From Melitaea cinxia (lineage: Eukaryota > Arthropoda > Insecta > Lepidoptera > Nymphalidae), in NCBI RefSeq assembly GCF_905220565.1, contig NC_059421.1, positions 8,825,501 to 8,889,500 of the forward strand: a stretch of DNA of 64,000 nucleotides. The letters run 5' to 3'. The notes under the pieces were generated by a model. The model was not told where the DNA came from. It was given only the letters and a program-made list of their open reading frames with translations, and did not search any database. Positions 44,501 through 56,258 of the stretch are shown piece by piece. Numbering within the stretch: position 1 is the first letter of the stretch; each line of letters begins with the position of its first letter. The position numbers were made by a program, and so were the translations under genes.

Positions 44501-47500
44501 CTCCTCGTCTTGTTCTTGTTTCTTCTGCCTTTTGTTCGGTCTCTTCTCTTCTATAGGCTCGGCTTTCTCTTCTTCTTTTTCATTCTCTGGGACTGGAGAC
44601 GCCTCTTTTTGTGATGTTGGGTCCTCCTTTGTGGTTTTTTGTATTTTAATTAGTTTTTGTAACGAAAAGATTCAATAAGATATATAAATGTGTCCTAAGA
44701 GGGGAGTTTTTATTGTCTTCTGACAATAAATGTACAATAAATTTTGTTACGTCATACATCATTAGCATTATTTGGATGTAGCCTACATATTTTTAACAGT
44801 GAAACGATTGGGAGGGATTTCTTCCTCCAGCATAATCAGAACCTGTATTTCAATGAGTCTTACATAACGGTTCACACATTTACACCACTTGTTTTAATTC
44901 TTACATTCATATCTTTTACACTTTTTTTTTTATAAAACTAGGTCGGTAAAAAAAGCGTACGGCTCACCTGACAGTATGCGGTTTCCGTAGCTTATACGTA
45001 CGTCTGCAACACCAGAAGCATCACAACCGCGTTGCCGACCTTATCCCCAATCCCCAGGAGCTCTAGTCACCTTACTCACCAACACAAACACAACGCTGTT
45101 TAAAAACAGTATTACTTAGCTGTGATCTTTCGTAAGGTCGAGGTACTACCCCAGACGGGCTGCTCCATATTTTGAGCAGGAAATTTCCTGCTGTGCCCTA
45201 GGGGCTGAGGCAGGCCTCAGTTAAAATACACACTTACATTACATACACACATAATTAGTAGTTGAAGGTATGTCACTAACCACGAGTAGAACAGCATGCT
45301 GGCCCCCGGCTGCAACCTGGAGAGCTGGTCGGGCAGTGGTGACTCCAGCTGGGATCGGTAAGATTGCCAGCGATGGCTCCCCGCAGTCATTCCTCGCTCC
45401 GGTACCCAGCTGACCTTCACTTCCCATACCCCAAGCGTACACTTCACCTGAAATATATGATAATACTTTATTTTAGTGAAAGTTAAATATACATGATACA
45501 TTTTTTTCTTTTATATGTTTAAAGGTTAAATGGTAGATAAGGTTTTAAGTCTATTTCTCTGCAATATATTATAAATAAATAATTATCTTTAGCATACAAT
45601 TATAATTGTGTAATAACATTGAAATAAATGGAATATAATTTAAGGCATTACACCAGTTGCCATTAAATGTATCTTGTATATATAATTATAGATACTTAGT
45701 TTTGCCAACGGATTTATTAATGCTTAAGCATTCAAAACAAATAGTAAAAAAAAAAGACGAATAGTTTTCTGTATATTAGAAGCTAGTATAATAAATTGAC
45801 AAACCATCATCAGTGACCGCAAATGAACTACAAGTTCCGGCTGCAATACTGACGCACTTCTTGTTTTGTAGCTTTGGGATAGGCTCCAGTGTCTCAGCAT
45901 CCCCGGGACGATCGCCCAGTCCGAGTCTGAAATTATATATTTATATTATTATCCTATGTACATAATAATTTAAAGTTCCTTTTGAAATAAATTTATGTTT
46001 AATTTATTAATGAGCACATAACTTTTGAAGAACCTCACCTAATTTGATACATTCACAAAACAAAACACGGAGTTGTAGGGATCTTCTAATTTAACCAATG
46101 AAAGACAGATTTAATCACTGCAAATGTAACGATTTATTTCACTAAGGACCTCGGCTAGTTGACAGATACAATGGCGCGTACCGGGCTCTAGTGACTTATA
46201 TTACAACCACAGATAACAACTACAGGAGTCAGTGTCAATAATAATAATTGTTATTCATAACAAGTAGTCGTACACCGCGGTTTCACCCGCGCTAATTCGA
46301 GAAAAAAAATGCCCCGAAGCCCTCCTCGGTGCCGGGCCACGTGCGACTGTCGTCCACTGCGCGCGCAAGCCATTACTTTTTGTACCTTTTTTTATATCTT
46401 TACGGTAATATACGATACAATGGCACAGGGCACTGGCTCTAATACTCGGTAAACGAGCTACCAACAGGAAAACAATTTTGGATTCGCACCAGTAGATTCC
46501 GAGTTTAGCATCTTTAAAAAAACTTTTCAGCTTTATAATATTAGAATAGAAAATCGATCTGACAACGCAACAACCGCGGGGTAGCCATACCCCCGATAGC
46601 GGGCGATATAACCAGCAATCTCCGACCGCAGTCGTCTACCGAGTGGTGCTCCCCCCCTGGTGCGACACTAGTACAGAGCCCGCCTCACCGGCCGTAGTCG
46701 CAGCGGCCGACGGCGTGCGGCACGCCGCAGTCGTCCAGCGCCAGCGAGTGGTGCTGCCCCACCGCCACACAACTCCACGTCTTGTCTCCAAAAGCATCGC
46801 ACTCCGCGGGCGAAAACAGCGCTGTCTTGCGTTTCTCGCCCGTTATGCCTGTAACATTACAGATAAATTTCTCCTGCACACCTGTGTTCTTGGCTAAGTT
46901 ACGCATACGATAGTTCCTTATGTGAATATGGCTTGGAGGAAGGATCTCTCGATCATTTGTTTTTTAATTGTCTGAAATTAACTGTATCACTATATGATAT
47001 GCTTCCCAAAAACATTCCGCGGCCGGTTAATGTTTGTTTTCTTCTAACTTTAGTGCCATCTTCTTTTTGTGTTGTCTTAGCTAAGTTTATTAGAATCAAT
47101 GATATAAAATTATAATTTACCAATAAATTAAAGTTAAATAATCATGTTAAATATTTTCAACTAACTGCAGTTTATCCCACTATTGTACTGTCAAAATCGG
47201 ACCGTTTCCGGACTTATACACTTTCAGGAGGTACTTGTCATTGATGGAGCCATAGTCTTTAAGAGGCTCCCCCTTCTCAATGACCTTGAGCATTTAGACT
47301 TTGCCACACCCCACCCACCCGCACTTCACCTGATCAGTATTACGTAAAGGTTATTAAACTCGGCCATCTACCGGCTCTAGCTTGTACTACTAGGACCTGC
47401 GATTGATCCGTTTCCTAGACCAAGAGCTTGCGTACAAGTTGTGATCATCCATAATTATTATTTAATTTTCTTCTTGTCGTGTCGATAATTTAGGCTATAA

Positions 47501-50500
47501 AATTATATCAATTACTAGTTGTTACTTGTTGTTCAGTTCGCAGTTATAAAATAAATAAATTTCTGAAATAAAAGTAGCCTAAGTAATATATAGCCTATAT
47601 AAGTTACTCCTTACTATATCAGCTATCTGCCAGTGAAAGTCCCGTCAGAATCGGTCTAGCCGTTTCAGAGATTAGGCGGAACAAACAGACATACAGACAG
47701 ACAAAAATTGTAAAAATGCTATTTTTGTGTATGTATCGTGTACACATCCATATGAATTTAGTAAGAAGCGGTTATTTTAATATTAAAAACAGCCGCTCCA
47801 ATGTTATTTGTATAGATATACTAAATTTATATTTTATTCTATTATCGGCTCGGTGAAGATCGACTTTAGGTTCGGATCTTAGACCACAAACTAAGCAGCT
47901 GTACATTTACACAGCTCTAATTAATAATTTAAATTATTTTTTTATTTGAAGTAAATACAATTGCAAAATTCAACACTAAGTCTGTCTGCCTGTTACATTT
48001 TGATGCCTATCTTGGATTAAAAAAACTAAATAGATTTGCGCGTAAGCAAGAGCAGCGTGCGATGACGAGCGACACAAGTTCCCCGTACAAAGGCCTCTGG
48101 CCGTCTGCCGCGAGCCGCCCGTCGCCCGGCAAATAACCAGAAATTATATTTTTACGATTTTCTAATAAAATACTGCACTTAATAAAAAACCCTTCTGTAG
48201 AAATATTAAGTACAGGATTCTTAATTAATAAAAAAAATATTCACTATTGTAAGTAGTAAAATTAGAAAGCCTATACGATTTTTGTACGCGAAAGGAGGTC
48301 CAGGTAAACAATTATTTCTCTTTATTTAGAGAATTTTATACAATTATCTTACAGTCACATTGATAAACTGAATCCGAGTTACAACATATATTTATTTGAT
48401 ATTTTTGACGTAACTTTAACGTATACTTTATAGCACATGAAAACGGCCGAATTCGTCTGGGATCCCCTTAAAGAAGAAGAAGAAGATTACAGATAAATGA
48501 ACGATTCACACTCATCAGCTCTCTTCTTTTTATACAACTAGGTCGGCAAACAAGCGTACGGTCAATCGTAACGTGACGCCTGCGACATACCTGCCAGAAG
48601 TATAGTGTATACCATTATTGTATTTACCGAGCTGTCCATAATTATTAAGCCCCCAGGCCAGTAGACGGCCAGCAGGTTGCAGGGCAAAGCTGGCGTGATG
48701 GCCGGCCCATACGGCGGCCGCCCCCCCTCGGAGGGTCACACGAGCTGGGGTGAGCAGGGCACCTGTAATATGATAAATAAGCTATTAGCATTAATTTTAC
48801 TAAAGCGGTTAAGTGACTACTTTTAAAACTGTTATTTAGTAAAATATACGCAATAATGCCATCTATTGTGTTGTTCAATTATTAATTGTATGAAGGAACT
48901 AACGTATATTTTAGGCTCTTTTGTTTGTTTGTTCACTGCCAGTAATAATTAGGTTTGGAACGCTTTAAAAAAAAATTACTGTAAATTAAATCATAATGAA
49001 TTAGAAATTGTAGTATTGTTTAAAGCCCATCAAACTGGACTAATTTTTTGCAGTACTATTGTTGAGACAGTCCAAAAGAAAGATAAATGATTATAAACCA
49101 TATAGAAGATGAATTAAAAAAAGAAAAAAAAAAAAATGATGAAACTTCTTAATGTCCCATAAAAAACTCCATGTCTCTATTTGTCCTTAGTAATTTAATC
49201 TATTTTACGATGACATACATAAAACTCCTTTACTTATTAAGTACATATAATAGATAATTGAACTCACTGAATCCTTGTCGAGCATCTCTACTGGCTGATC
49301 TCTGTGACAGTCTGCCGAGTTGACCTTGCTCGCCACAACCCATTGTATACACTGAGCCTGATGTCTGCACAAAGAATAAAATATTATTAATCAATTTAGA
49401 AGATCACAGCTAAATAATACTGTTTTCAAAGTGTTGTGTTTGTGTTGATCAGTAAGGTGACCAGAGCTCCTGGGGGGATTGGGTCGGCAACGCGCTTGGG
49501 ATGCTTCTGGTGTTGCATACATCTATAGGCTATGATAATTGCTTACAAACAGGCGAGCCGTGCGCTTGTTTGCCGATATAGTTTAAGATTAAAAAAAAAA
49601 AAAACAAATCCCAGTTCAGTAGAATTTTTGTGATAACAACAATATTTTCTAAACATTTGTATGTTCACTGCATGTACAAGGAAGATAAAATACTGAACAT
49701 AAATGCTTTGACGACACGTTAGCGCAACGGTTACACTACTGACTGTTGCGCTGTTTAAATTATATGATCCATATGACCATACAATCCTAGAAATCACTTA
49801 CAGAGAGAACTTTAAAAATGTTTTTAAAGTTTGATACCTCGTCTTTGCTATTTAAGCAATATATACTTACAGACAAAATAACAAGATGATCTCCACCAGA
49901 AGCGACAGCAACGGCTTGTTCTCCGATATCAACTTTTACCGGCTCTTTGCAAGCTTTACCCTCCCTGCCACGCACCACCAAACCCATACTACCATGGGAA
50001 TCCTGAAATACATTAAGAGAATAAACACTAATGTAGCAAGTACTTCTTTTTTTAAAGATATATTTGTAAAAACACACATTTCAATTTAAATGCGGGATCG
50101 AATCCGCAACTGTCAGTGTATGATTAGGGTGCATCACAGCACCAGAATGATAAAGAAATAAAAAAATTTGTGTAACTATTTTGAAATAAATAAAATTAAG
50201 TTGTAAATAAACCATGTGTCTGTTCTAGTGTAATTAGTTTGTAATAGTTTAGTTACTAACAGTGGTTGTCTTAGTCTAACATTAAACGTTTGTGTTGTTT
50301 TAGGTTAAATTTAATAATTAATAAACTCACTCTAAAAGCCCCCCAAGCGTACACATCCCCATTATTCAGTAGTGCTGCCGAATGGGAGTCTCCCGCACTG
50401 ATGGCCACCGCTGGGAACGGTAAGTCTACTGCTTTCGGAGTACCCTCGTCTTTTTCATTTGAAGTCGGCCTGCCTAATGCACCTTCATCATTGCAGCCGA

Positions 50501-53500
50501 ATGTCCAAACCTGTGAAATATTATGGATTCATAAATTATATATCAAATATTTCAAAAGTTTTGTTATTTAAGAGACTTGCTGATGAAAAAAGTTTATTCA
50601 ATTCAAGAGGGCTTACAACAAACTGCGTTCTTATGTACCCGTTTTTAAAATGTACTCATGCAAAAGTTGGTGTCGGTTTCTTGCGACGGTGTGCGCGCGC
50701 ATCGTAAAAATTTACTCTTTATCATTTTTCCCTAACACACCAAAAGAAGTATAACTTCAAAAAACAGCATGAAAGAATCTGTGTATTAGGGAATTCTGAG
50801 TTACTAATGTCAGTCTGCAGTGGAACAGTGTTAAAGTGGTGTTATTTACCTGTTATCTTTTGTAAGGTGAAGTTTTCTAGGTCAAGAAATTTGCTACTTT
50901 AATTAAAATCACATAGCGAGTTAATATAAAGTTGGTAGTAATTGGTATAATTTGCATGCTTCTTCCTTATGTTATAGAAACTCACCTTTCCATCACTATC
51001 CAATGCTACTGAGTGCATGCCTCCTGCATGGACATCTACAATCTTATTGCCCAGGGACACCACTTGTTTAAATCTATAACAATTAAACATTTTATTAAAA
51101 AAAAAAAACTTAATAATGAACTGTATTTAAATGTTATTTTTACTATACATACAATAGATTTCGATAATAAGTTTCCTTTTTATGTCTGGGTTGTTTGGAA
51201 GAAATGATTAATTAGCCATAAGTGCACCCATGGTACTTCACAGTCTGTAACTTTTATTTTTATATTACTATGTCGGCAAACAAGCATACGGCTCACCTGA
51301 TGGTAAGCAATTACCGTAGCTTAACACTTCAGCCTAATTAATACAGTCCACTGCTGGACATAGGCCTCCACAAGTTCGCGCCATTTTTGGCGCGAACTTG
51401 TGAAGGTGTTTGCGTGTTTTGCCCATAGTCACCACGCACGGGTTGGTGACCGCAGGGCTGGATTTGTCGCACCGAAAACTTCTTCGTCTTCGGTCTGTGT
51501 ACTTCAAAGCCTGTAGTTGGATGGTTATCCCGCCAACGATCAGCTTTATAAGTTCCAAGGTGGTAGTGGAACTGTATTATTCCTTAGTCGCCTCTTACGA
51601 TACACATAGCTTGATTATATTTCTTTTTTTTTTCAGTATTATTTAGCTGTGATCTTTTAAGCGGCTTATCCCACTATTGTACTGTCAAAAACGGCCCGTT
51701 TCCGGACTTATACACTTTCAGTACTTGTCAGTGGAAAAATCATCGGCGAAAAGCTGGAGCCATAGTCTTTAAAGAAGAAGAAGAAGAAGCTGTTATCTTA
51801 TGTACGGACGAGGAGCTCCCCCCAGTCGGGTTGTTCTATATTTGAGTATATGTCCTGTTGTGCCCTGCCTCAGTTAAAATATATGTATTGTCAACTTACT
51901 TAGTCGTCTCCATGACATCTTCACCCAATCCTAGCTGTCCGACATCTCCTTGACCACAAGTTAACACATAACCTCTCTTTTTGGGTGCAGATGGTATCTC
52001 CAACTGGATTGCTGTATGGAAAAAACATACGATTAAATTTATGAACTTATTACTATGTAAGATATTATTTTTATTCATATTAGAGAAGATATTTGATTAT
52101 ACAATGTTCAGTATTTTGAACTGGCAATAGACTATCAAAAATCATTTAAAAAAATTAAACTAAAGTGACTTTTTGTATTTTTTTTTTTTTGTAATTACAC
52201 GTAAATCACGTAATTAATAGCAATATTTCAAGTCTTATAATAATTTACATATGTTTATATTGGGTGTTCGACTCCTAACTACGTTCCTTCAAATGGGAGG
52301 TTCTGTAGGAGTTATAGATCACGTTACACATTAAAAAAAGTTCAAGGCCCTTTTTAAAATTTTACTTTGCTTTATTATACAGCGACCCTAGCAACGTACT
52401 TCTACATAACCGTCCAATACTATTTTTCTCGGCACTAAAAAACATCGAAAAAGTGAAATATCACTACTAACTGCCGCATATAACTAAAGAACGACCAATC
52501 GAAACGAATTATTTTTCTCGTAGAATGAAATTTTTATTGTTCATTATAACCGTACTTACGCGCTCACGAAAGGTATCATGCGGAACGAGTCTATTATAAT
52601 AGCTTGTCTATTTAAACAAAATCACGTGTCACGTGTTTGTGCGTGATAACAGTAACTTTAACATGATTACCTATCAAAAACTTTTCATGGAATTTTTTAC
52701 ATTAAATAGGTAAAACCTATAGTATAAACTTTAAAATACATGTTATAATATCACAGATACTAGATTAATTAACATAAAACAAATACCAGATGTTTTTTTT
52801 TTCAGTTTAGTAGATAATGATACATCTTTTATTTTTTGTTTACGTAGATATATTCAGTATCATCATTACGACTTGACCTGATCTAACATCATACGTGTAT
52901 AGTATACAATGGTCAAGTGTCTTGGATATTCAAATGCAATTTATTATTGAATTTAAATGTAATCATAACTCTTTTTTTTTAAATTTCATTTAACAACATC
53001 CACGTACATACAAAATAGGCGTTTGATTAAATTAAAAAATTGATTCATGGCATAATAGACGTTGCTGTAGGCAACTCCATAAAATTTCAAGCAAAAATTA
53101 TGGTAATATTATACGGGGCATTTACTTTATTTTATTTTATTTAAGTCGTCTTCACCACACATACATAAATATTAAGTACATCTACCACGAAACTCTAGAG
53201 TATAGTAATGTAACCTATTTTGGAACCTACGGTTCAATTTTATTTTCACATGATTTGTGTAAAATAATTAAAAAAAAATTATGTTGTGTCATGGGAAACC
53301 AGGTAGAAACGAAGTTCCTTTGGATAGTATAGAAGCAACACAATTTGAAAAAAAAAAGTTGAATTTGATATATATTTTCAAGATCTTGATTTTTTATTAA
53401 TTTTGTTGATTGGTTTTTAATTAAGTACATAAAAGTATTTAGGAAATTTAGTATTTTAGAAAACAACAAATACCATAAAATAAAATAAATCAAACAAAAT

Positions 53501-54812
53501 AATAATAATAATTCAAAATATTAAGTGAAATAAAATAACATGTCTTTTATTTTTTTTTGTCGACAGTATAAAATTACATAAATAATTAAAAAAAAAGTTT
53601 TCTAGTAATATTTTAGTTTTACAAACGTCATATTATACATGTGTGACTCATATTGCGTCACTCCCGTTATATATTTTTCTTAAGGTTTTATTATCACATT
53701 TTTTCCAGTTCGGACACCCAGCCAAATGTCAAAGCCTGCCGAAAGGAACTTCGTTCCAATAATGTTATGGTTTTTAGTTTAACTATTATGAAGTAAATAT
53801 AACTAATTAAATAAAAATTTTTTTTGTCTTCCTTAAATCCCGTAGAAGGTTTTAATGCAAAAAAAAATAAAAAAAATTACCATTAACTTTTGACAGAACA
53901 AAGTCCCTCCAAGCAGCTAGTAATACATATAACTAATTGAAACATATTTTAATGAATAGTGTTTATAAATTTATTTAATAATTCTGAAAAAAAAAAAAAA
54001 AAAATATTTTTATTTTTTAAGTGACAAAAAACTTTTCACTTCATGTGGTATTAAATAGACTCGAGGTTGTATTTTATATCTCTTAAAGAAACAGATAACA
54101 GCATAGATTGTTCGAATTACAAATATTTTGTTATAGAACTACACTGTTATTTCCTCAATGAAAGAGTTAGCATTTTGTTAGATATTATCAACTGTGTGTG
54201 TGTTGCGTGCATGTGTGCGTGTGACCTTGCGTGGTTGTTAACATATCACTACGAGTTATGTGTTAAGAATTATCTTAATCGTGGTACTTAATACAAGTTA
54301 CTAAGCAATGTCAAAATATAGTATATTTATTTTGTATAACACACTTATTTAACGTAAAATAATCACGCTGAATCAAGGGCATAGATGCCGTTCATACAAA
54401 TCTAATATTGTAACAAAATAGAATGGCGAATACGCACTCGCCAATGATAATTCGTCTAACCTCAAAAAATTCCATTAAAAATAAGCTTACGTAATGTTAT
54501 CGCAACATATCGTAATCGTAAAAATAATTAAACTCGTTATTTGCTAAAAAGAAAGCATTAACTCATATAATATATCGATTTGCAAGTAAAAAACGAAAAA
54601 GGCGCCAATTATAATTCAATAATAATGCACTACATTTCCCGCCATCATGGTTTGACAGGTCATTGACGTTGAATAGAAATGTAAAGAAAACAATTCCTAT
54701 AACATCACATTAGGTACTCACCTCCACGCTTTTTCTTATTTTTAGGCCCCGTCGATGCCGTAGTCGCAGAAGATTTTGACGCTGAACGTTTTACGCCTCG
54801 CGCCGCCGGCAT
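41513..54812 (-). CDS. Rcc1: RCC1, Ran guanine-nucleotide exchange factor
   Basis: Coding exons (5' to 3'): 54812-54722, 52011-51900, 51073-50986, 50510-50331, 50002-49871, 49364-49268, 48762-48628, 46848-46689, 45926-45805, 45447-45281, 44626-44453, 42788-42713, 41742-41513 (TGA). Phases agree; total 587 aa. RCC1 sits on chromatin and loads Ran with GTP, setting nuclear transport and spindle assembly. The basic N-terminus (residues 1-30, 'KNKKKRG') fits nucleosome binding and nuclear import. Next come seven-blade propeller repeats, for example 'VLTCGQGDVGQLGLG', 'YTMGCGEQGQLGR', 'WGLNNYGQLG', 'GRCDYGRLGLG' and 'YAWGMGSEGQLGTG'. 'GGDHLVIL' (D ~195) corresponds to the catalytic Asp of human RCC1. 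The C-terminus is a long Glu/Lys-rich tail ending in Pro/Ala/Glu repeats. An alternative last exon exists (43878-43949). Nothing in the propeller looks broken. Confidence 0.95.
41938..42690 (+). repeat. Unclassified repeat in the last RCC1 intron
   Basis: GC-richer than its surroundings. It contains 'gttacgcccgaagtcgggtc', 'gtggtgctcgtggttgaac' and 'gacgcgcttggcatcgcgcg', then a T-rich stretch and an 'aaataaataaaataaataat' tail at 42653. This layout fits the 3' UTR of a non-LTR element. No frame supports a protein. Confidence 0.4.
43516..43660 (+). repeat. SINE 3' part
   Basis: 'gtgggtgcttgtgcagttcc' and 'cctcacgtgactaatggacg' followed by 'aaataaataaatatt' look like the body and tail of a SINE related to that at 39076. 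Confidence 0.5.
43878..43949 (-). CDS. Rcc1: RCC1 alternative terminal exon (basic tail)
   Basis: After an acceptor 'aaatattag|gcg', 23 codons in phase 0 end at TAG (43878). Exon 11 (44453) ends on a codon boundary, so joining is in frame and gives a 509-aa protein. The peptide is strongly basic ('KRKKTAKSTSAASKTGKK'), the opposite charge to the long form's tail, and resembles the N-terminal basic segment. It must be used instead of exons 42713-42788 and 41513-41742, not in addition. Minus-strand AATAAA words occur within ~500 bp (for example about 43387-43392). Confidence 0.7.
   Translation of the reverse strand, partial: AKRKKTAKSTSAASKTGKKARRN
44220..44412. repeat. MITE with ~20-bp inverted ends
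   Basis: The left end 'gtccataaattacttcac' and the inverse of the right end ('gtctacaataaattacgtcac') match. A G-run lies inside the left end. This end motif is common in insect genomes; superfamily not assigned. Confidence 0.55.
44935..45222 (+). repeat. Family B copy in an RCC1 intron
   Basis: From 'actaggtcggtaaaaaaag' to 'tgccctaggggctgaggcag'. It is nearly full length and ends ~60 bp from the 3' side of exon 10. Confidence 0.85.
46626..46650 (-). repeat. Short fragment resembling RCC1 exon 8
   Basis: 'gcagtcgtctaccgagtgg' matches the exon segment at 46725-46755 except for a few bases and a 6-base gap. It lies just inside the next intron. Confidence 0.45.
47168..47290 (+). repeat. Family C repeat
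   Basis: 'cccactattgtactgtcaaa' and 'ccgtttccggacttatacac' recur at 51662-51790. The (gaa)n tail seen there is absent here. A related tail, 'gggatccccttaaagaagaa', is at 48460-48485. Confidence 0.65.
47575..47830 (-). mobile_element. Helitron-like remnant
   Basis: 'agtcccgtcagaatcggtc' and 'tagccgtttcagagattag' are the inverse of 16467-16560, the same family. Confidence 0.5.
48533..48600 (+). repeat. Family B 5' stub beside RCC1 exon 7
   Basis: 'acaactaggtcggcaaaca' begins the family; only ~65 bp remain before the sequence changes, 28 bp from the exon boundary. Confidence 0.65.
49400..49560 (-). repeat. Family B partial copy, inverted
   Basis: 'agatcacagctaaataatac' through 'cgcgcttgggatgcttctgg' is family B reversed. 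Confidence 0.75.
49706..49762 (+). repeat. SINE head fragment
   Basis: 'gacgacacgttagcgcaacg' followed by 'ctgttgcgctg' matches the head at 39085-39130 and stops before box B. Confidence 0.55.
51265..51880 (+). repeat. Family B copy carrying nested family A and C inserts
   Basis: B starts at 51265 ('ctatgtcggcaaacaagca'). An inverted A fills 51328-51612. B resumes 'cagtattatttagctgtgat'. C with a (gaa)n tail fills about 51658-51790. B ends 'ccctgcctcagttaaaa'. The B middle is partly lost. 'agctgtgatctt' before C and 'agctgttatctt' after it look like a target duplication with one change. Confidence 0.75.
52012..54721. other. Rcc1: First coding intron of RCC1
   Basis: 2.7 kb, very AT-rich, with homopolymer runs and no gene. 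Close to the 5' end an E2F-like word 'tttcccgcc' occurs at about 54637. Confidence 0.5.
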
Positions 54813-55270
54813 TTTATCTGCAATAATGCAAAGGACGCGTCAGTAAACACAGAGAGCGCGGCAAACTATCTTCGGCCGATGGCTACGCACTGATGACGTT
54901 TTCAATGCTTTTATAATTACATTAAACTTTTAGTTTTACGATGCCTTCCACCACACTAATAATGAGCCCACGGCCTCTTAGAATTAGGCAAAGCGCAGAT
55001 AGGTTATATTATGCATTGTATAGCACTACACAGAGAACAAACAACGCATCCGCAACATACACGATAACGTTGTGAGATAGTGGTATAATTTACTTACTGT
55101 TTAATTATGTAACGGTATAGTAATACAAATTATTAACAATTAATTGAAATCACTAAAGAATATAAGATGACGTATTATTTCAACAGAGTACAAATCCCGT
55201 GCATCTCCTCCGATCGCTTCGCTTGGCCAACACCACCACAGGTAAAATATAATTATAGACGAAAACGGAG
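54813..55270 (-). promoter_or_regulatory. Rcc1: RCC1 5' region with a likely untranslated first exon
   Basis: The start codon lies 7 bases after an acceptor 'cattattgcag|ataaa', so the coding exon begins at a splice site. A donor 'aaca|gtaagt' on the minus strand at about 55097 could close an upstream non-coding exon. The transcription start would then be at ~55200 or beyond; no TATA box was assigned. Confidence 0.5.
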
Positions 55271-55600
55271 AGTGATGTCATCGTCTATACAGACTATAAA
55301 ATTGTTTATGGACAAATTTTTACGTTTTCATAATTAGTAATATAAATTAAGATTTTAAAAAGCTTTAAAATGTCATGTTTAAAAATTATAAATAAAAATT
55401 TCATTTAGTAAAAATATCTTTTTACTACTACTGCAAAAAATTTATACGTGCGATCCACACATTACCCATTAAAATGATGTTTTAACTAGTAAATAGATAA
55501 ATACGATTATGTAATGAAAATAGTTAATTAATATTTACATTTAGGAAGTTCATTTTAGGTTGAAAAAATAAGCTAACCTTATAAAACTAAATCAAAACTA

Positions 55601-55810
55601 GTGTGTTTTAGTCCTCACGGCTGAAGTAAAACTTTTTTAGCTCCTACTGTAATAAACGAAACGCAACATTTTCTTCTCTTTTTATCTCCACTAACTTATA
55701 TCTCCTTCTCAACTTCCGTACGTCTCATCCGATCACATATTTCGTAACGCTTTCGTCACGCATTCGTCAGCTTACTCCCTAAGTCCAGCGTGCGTAAGAA
55801 CTTTTACTTC
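55601..55810 (-). repeat. MITE-like repeat, copy 2
   Basis: Inverse homologue of 6319-6540. The ends are inverted repeats (the minus strand begins 'gaagtaaaag', the far end reads 'ttttacttcagccg'). Confidence 0.65.
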
Positions 55811-56258
55811 AAAAAGTACAACTTTTTCAATATGTCCGTCAGAGGACATCAGATAAATAAGCAAAGGCAGAGAAGGCTTCTCATCAGTCCTATTACCGGT
55901 AAAACATTCTATTTGTCTCTTTACTGAAGGTATTAGTTAGTACTTTGAAATATGAATAATCAATGATAATAACTTCACTTAGTCTAAACTTCTTCAAGTT
56001 TGAAGGAGAGACAAAGATCAAATCTAAAGAAAAACATTTCACGTAACTAATGGATACACCTAGCTTGGATACGGAAAAGATAATGAAACTGTTTTAACTT
56101 TCAGTTACCCTTATCCTCAGAGGATTATGTATAGTATTTTAATTGGACAAGAAATATAAAACAACTAAACACACGTTTTTTTTACTTTATTATTATTATT
56201 ACTTACTTTATGATTATTAATTCAAATATATATTAGCTTCACACTTCTTTATATACAT

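Noticed and set aside
44460..44678. 72-codon plus-strand Ser/Phe-rich frame
   Set aside because: Antisense shadow of RCC1 exon 11, whose Glu/Lys codons read as Ser/Phe/Leu on the other strand.
46643..46897. 84-codon plus-strand frame
   Set aside because: Antisense shadow of RCC1 exon 8.
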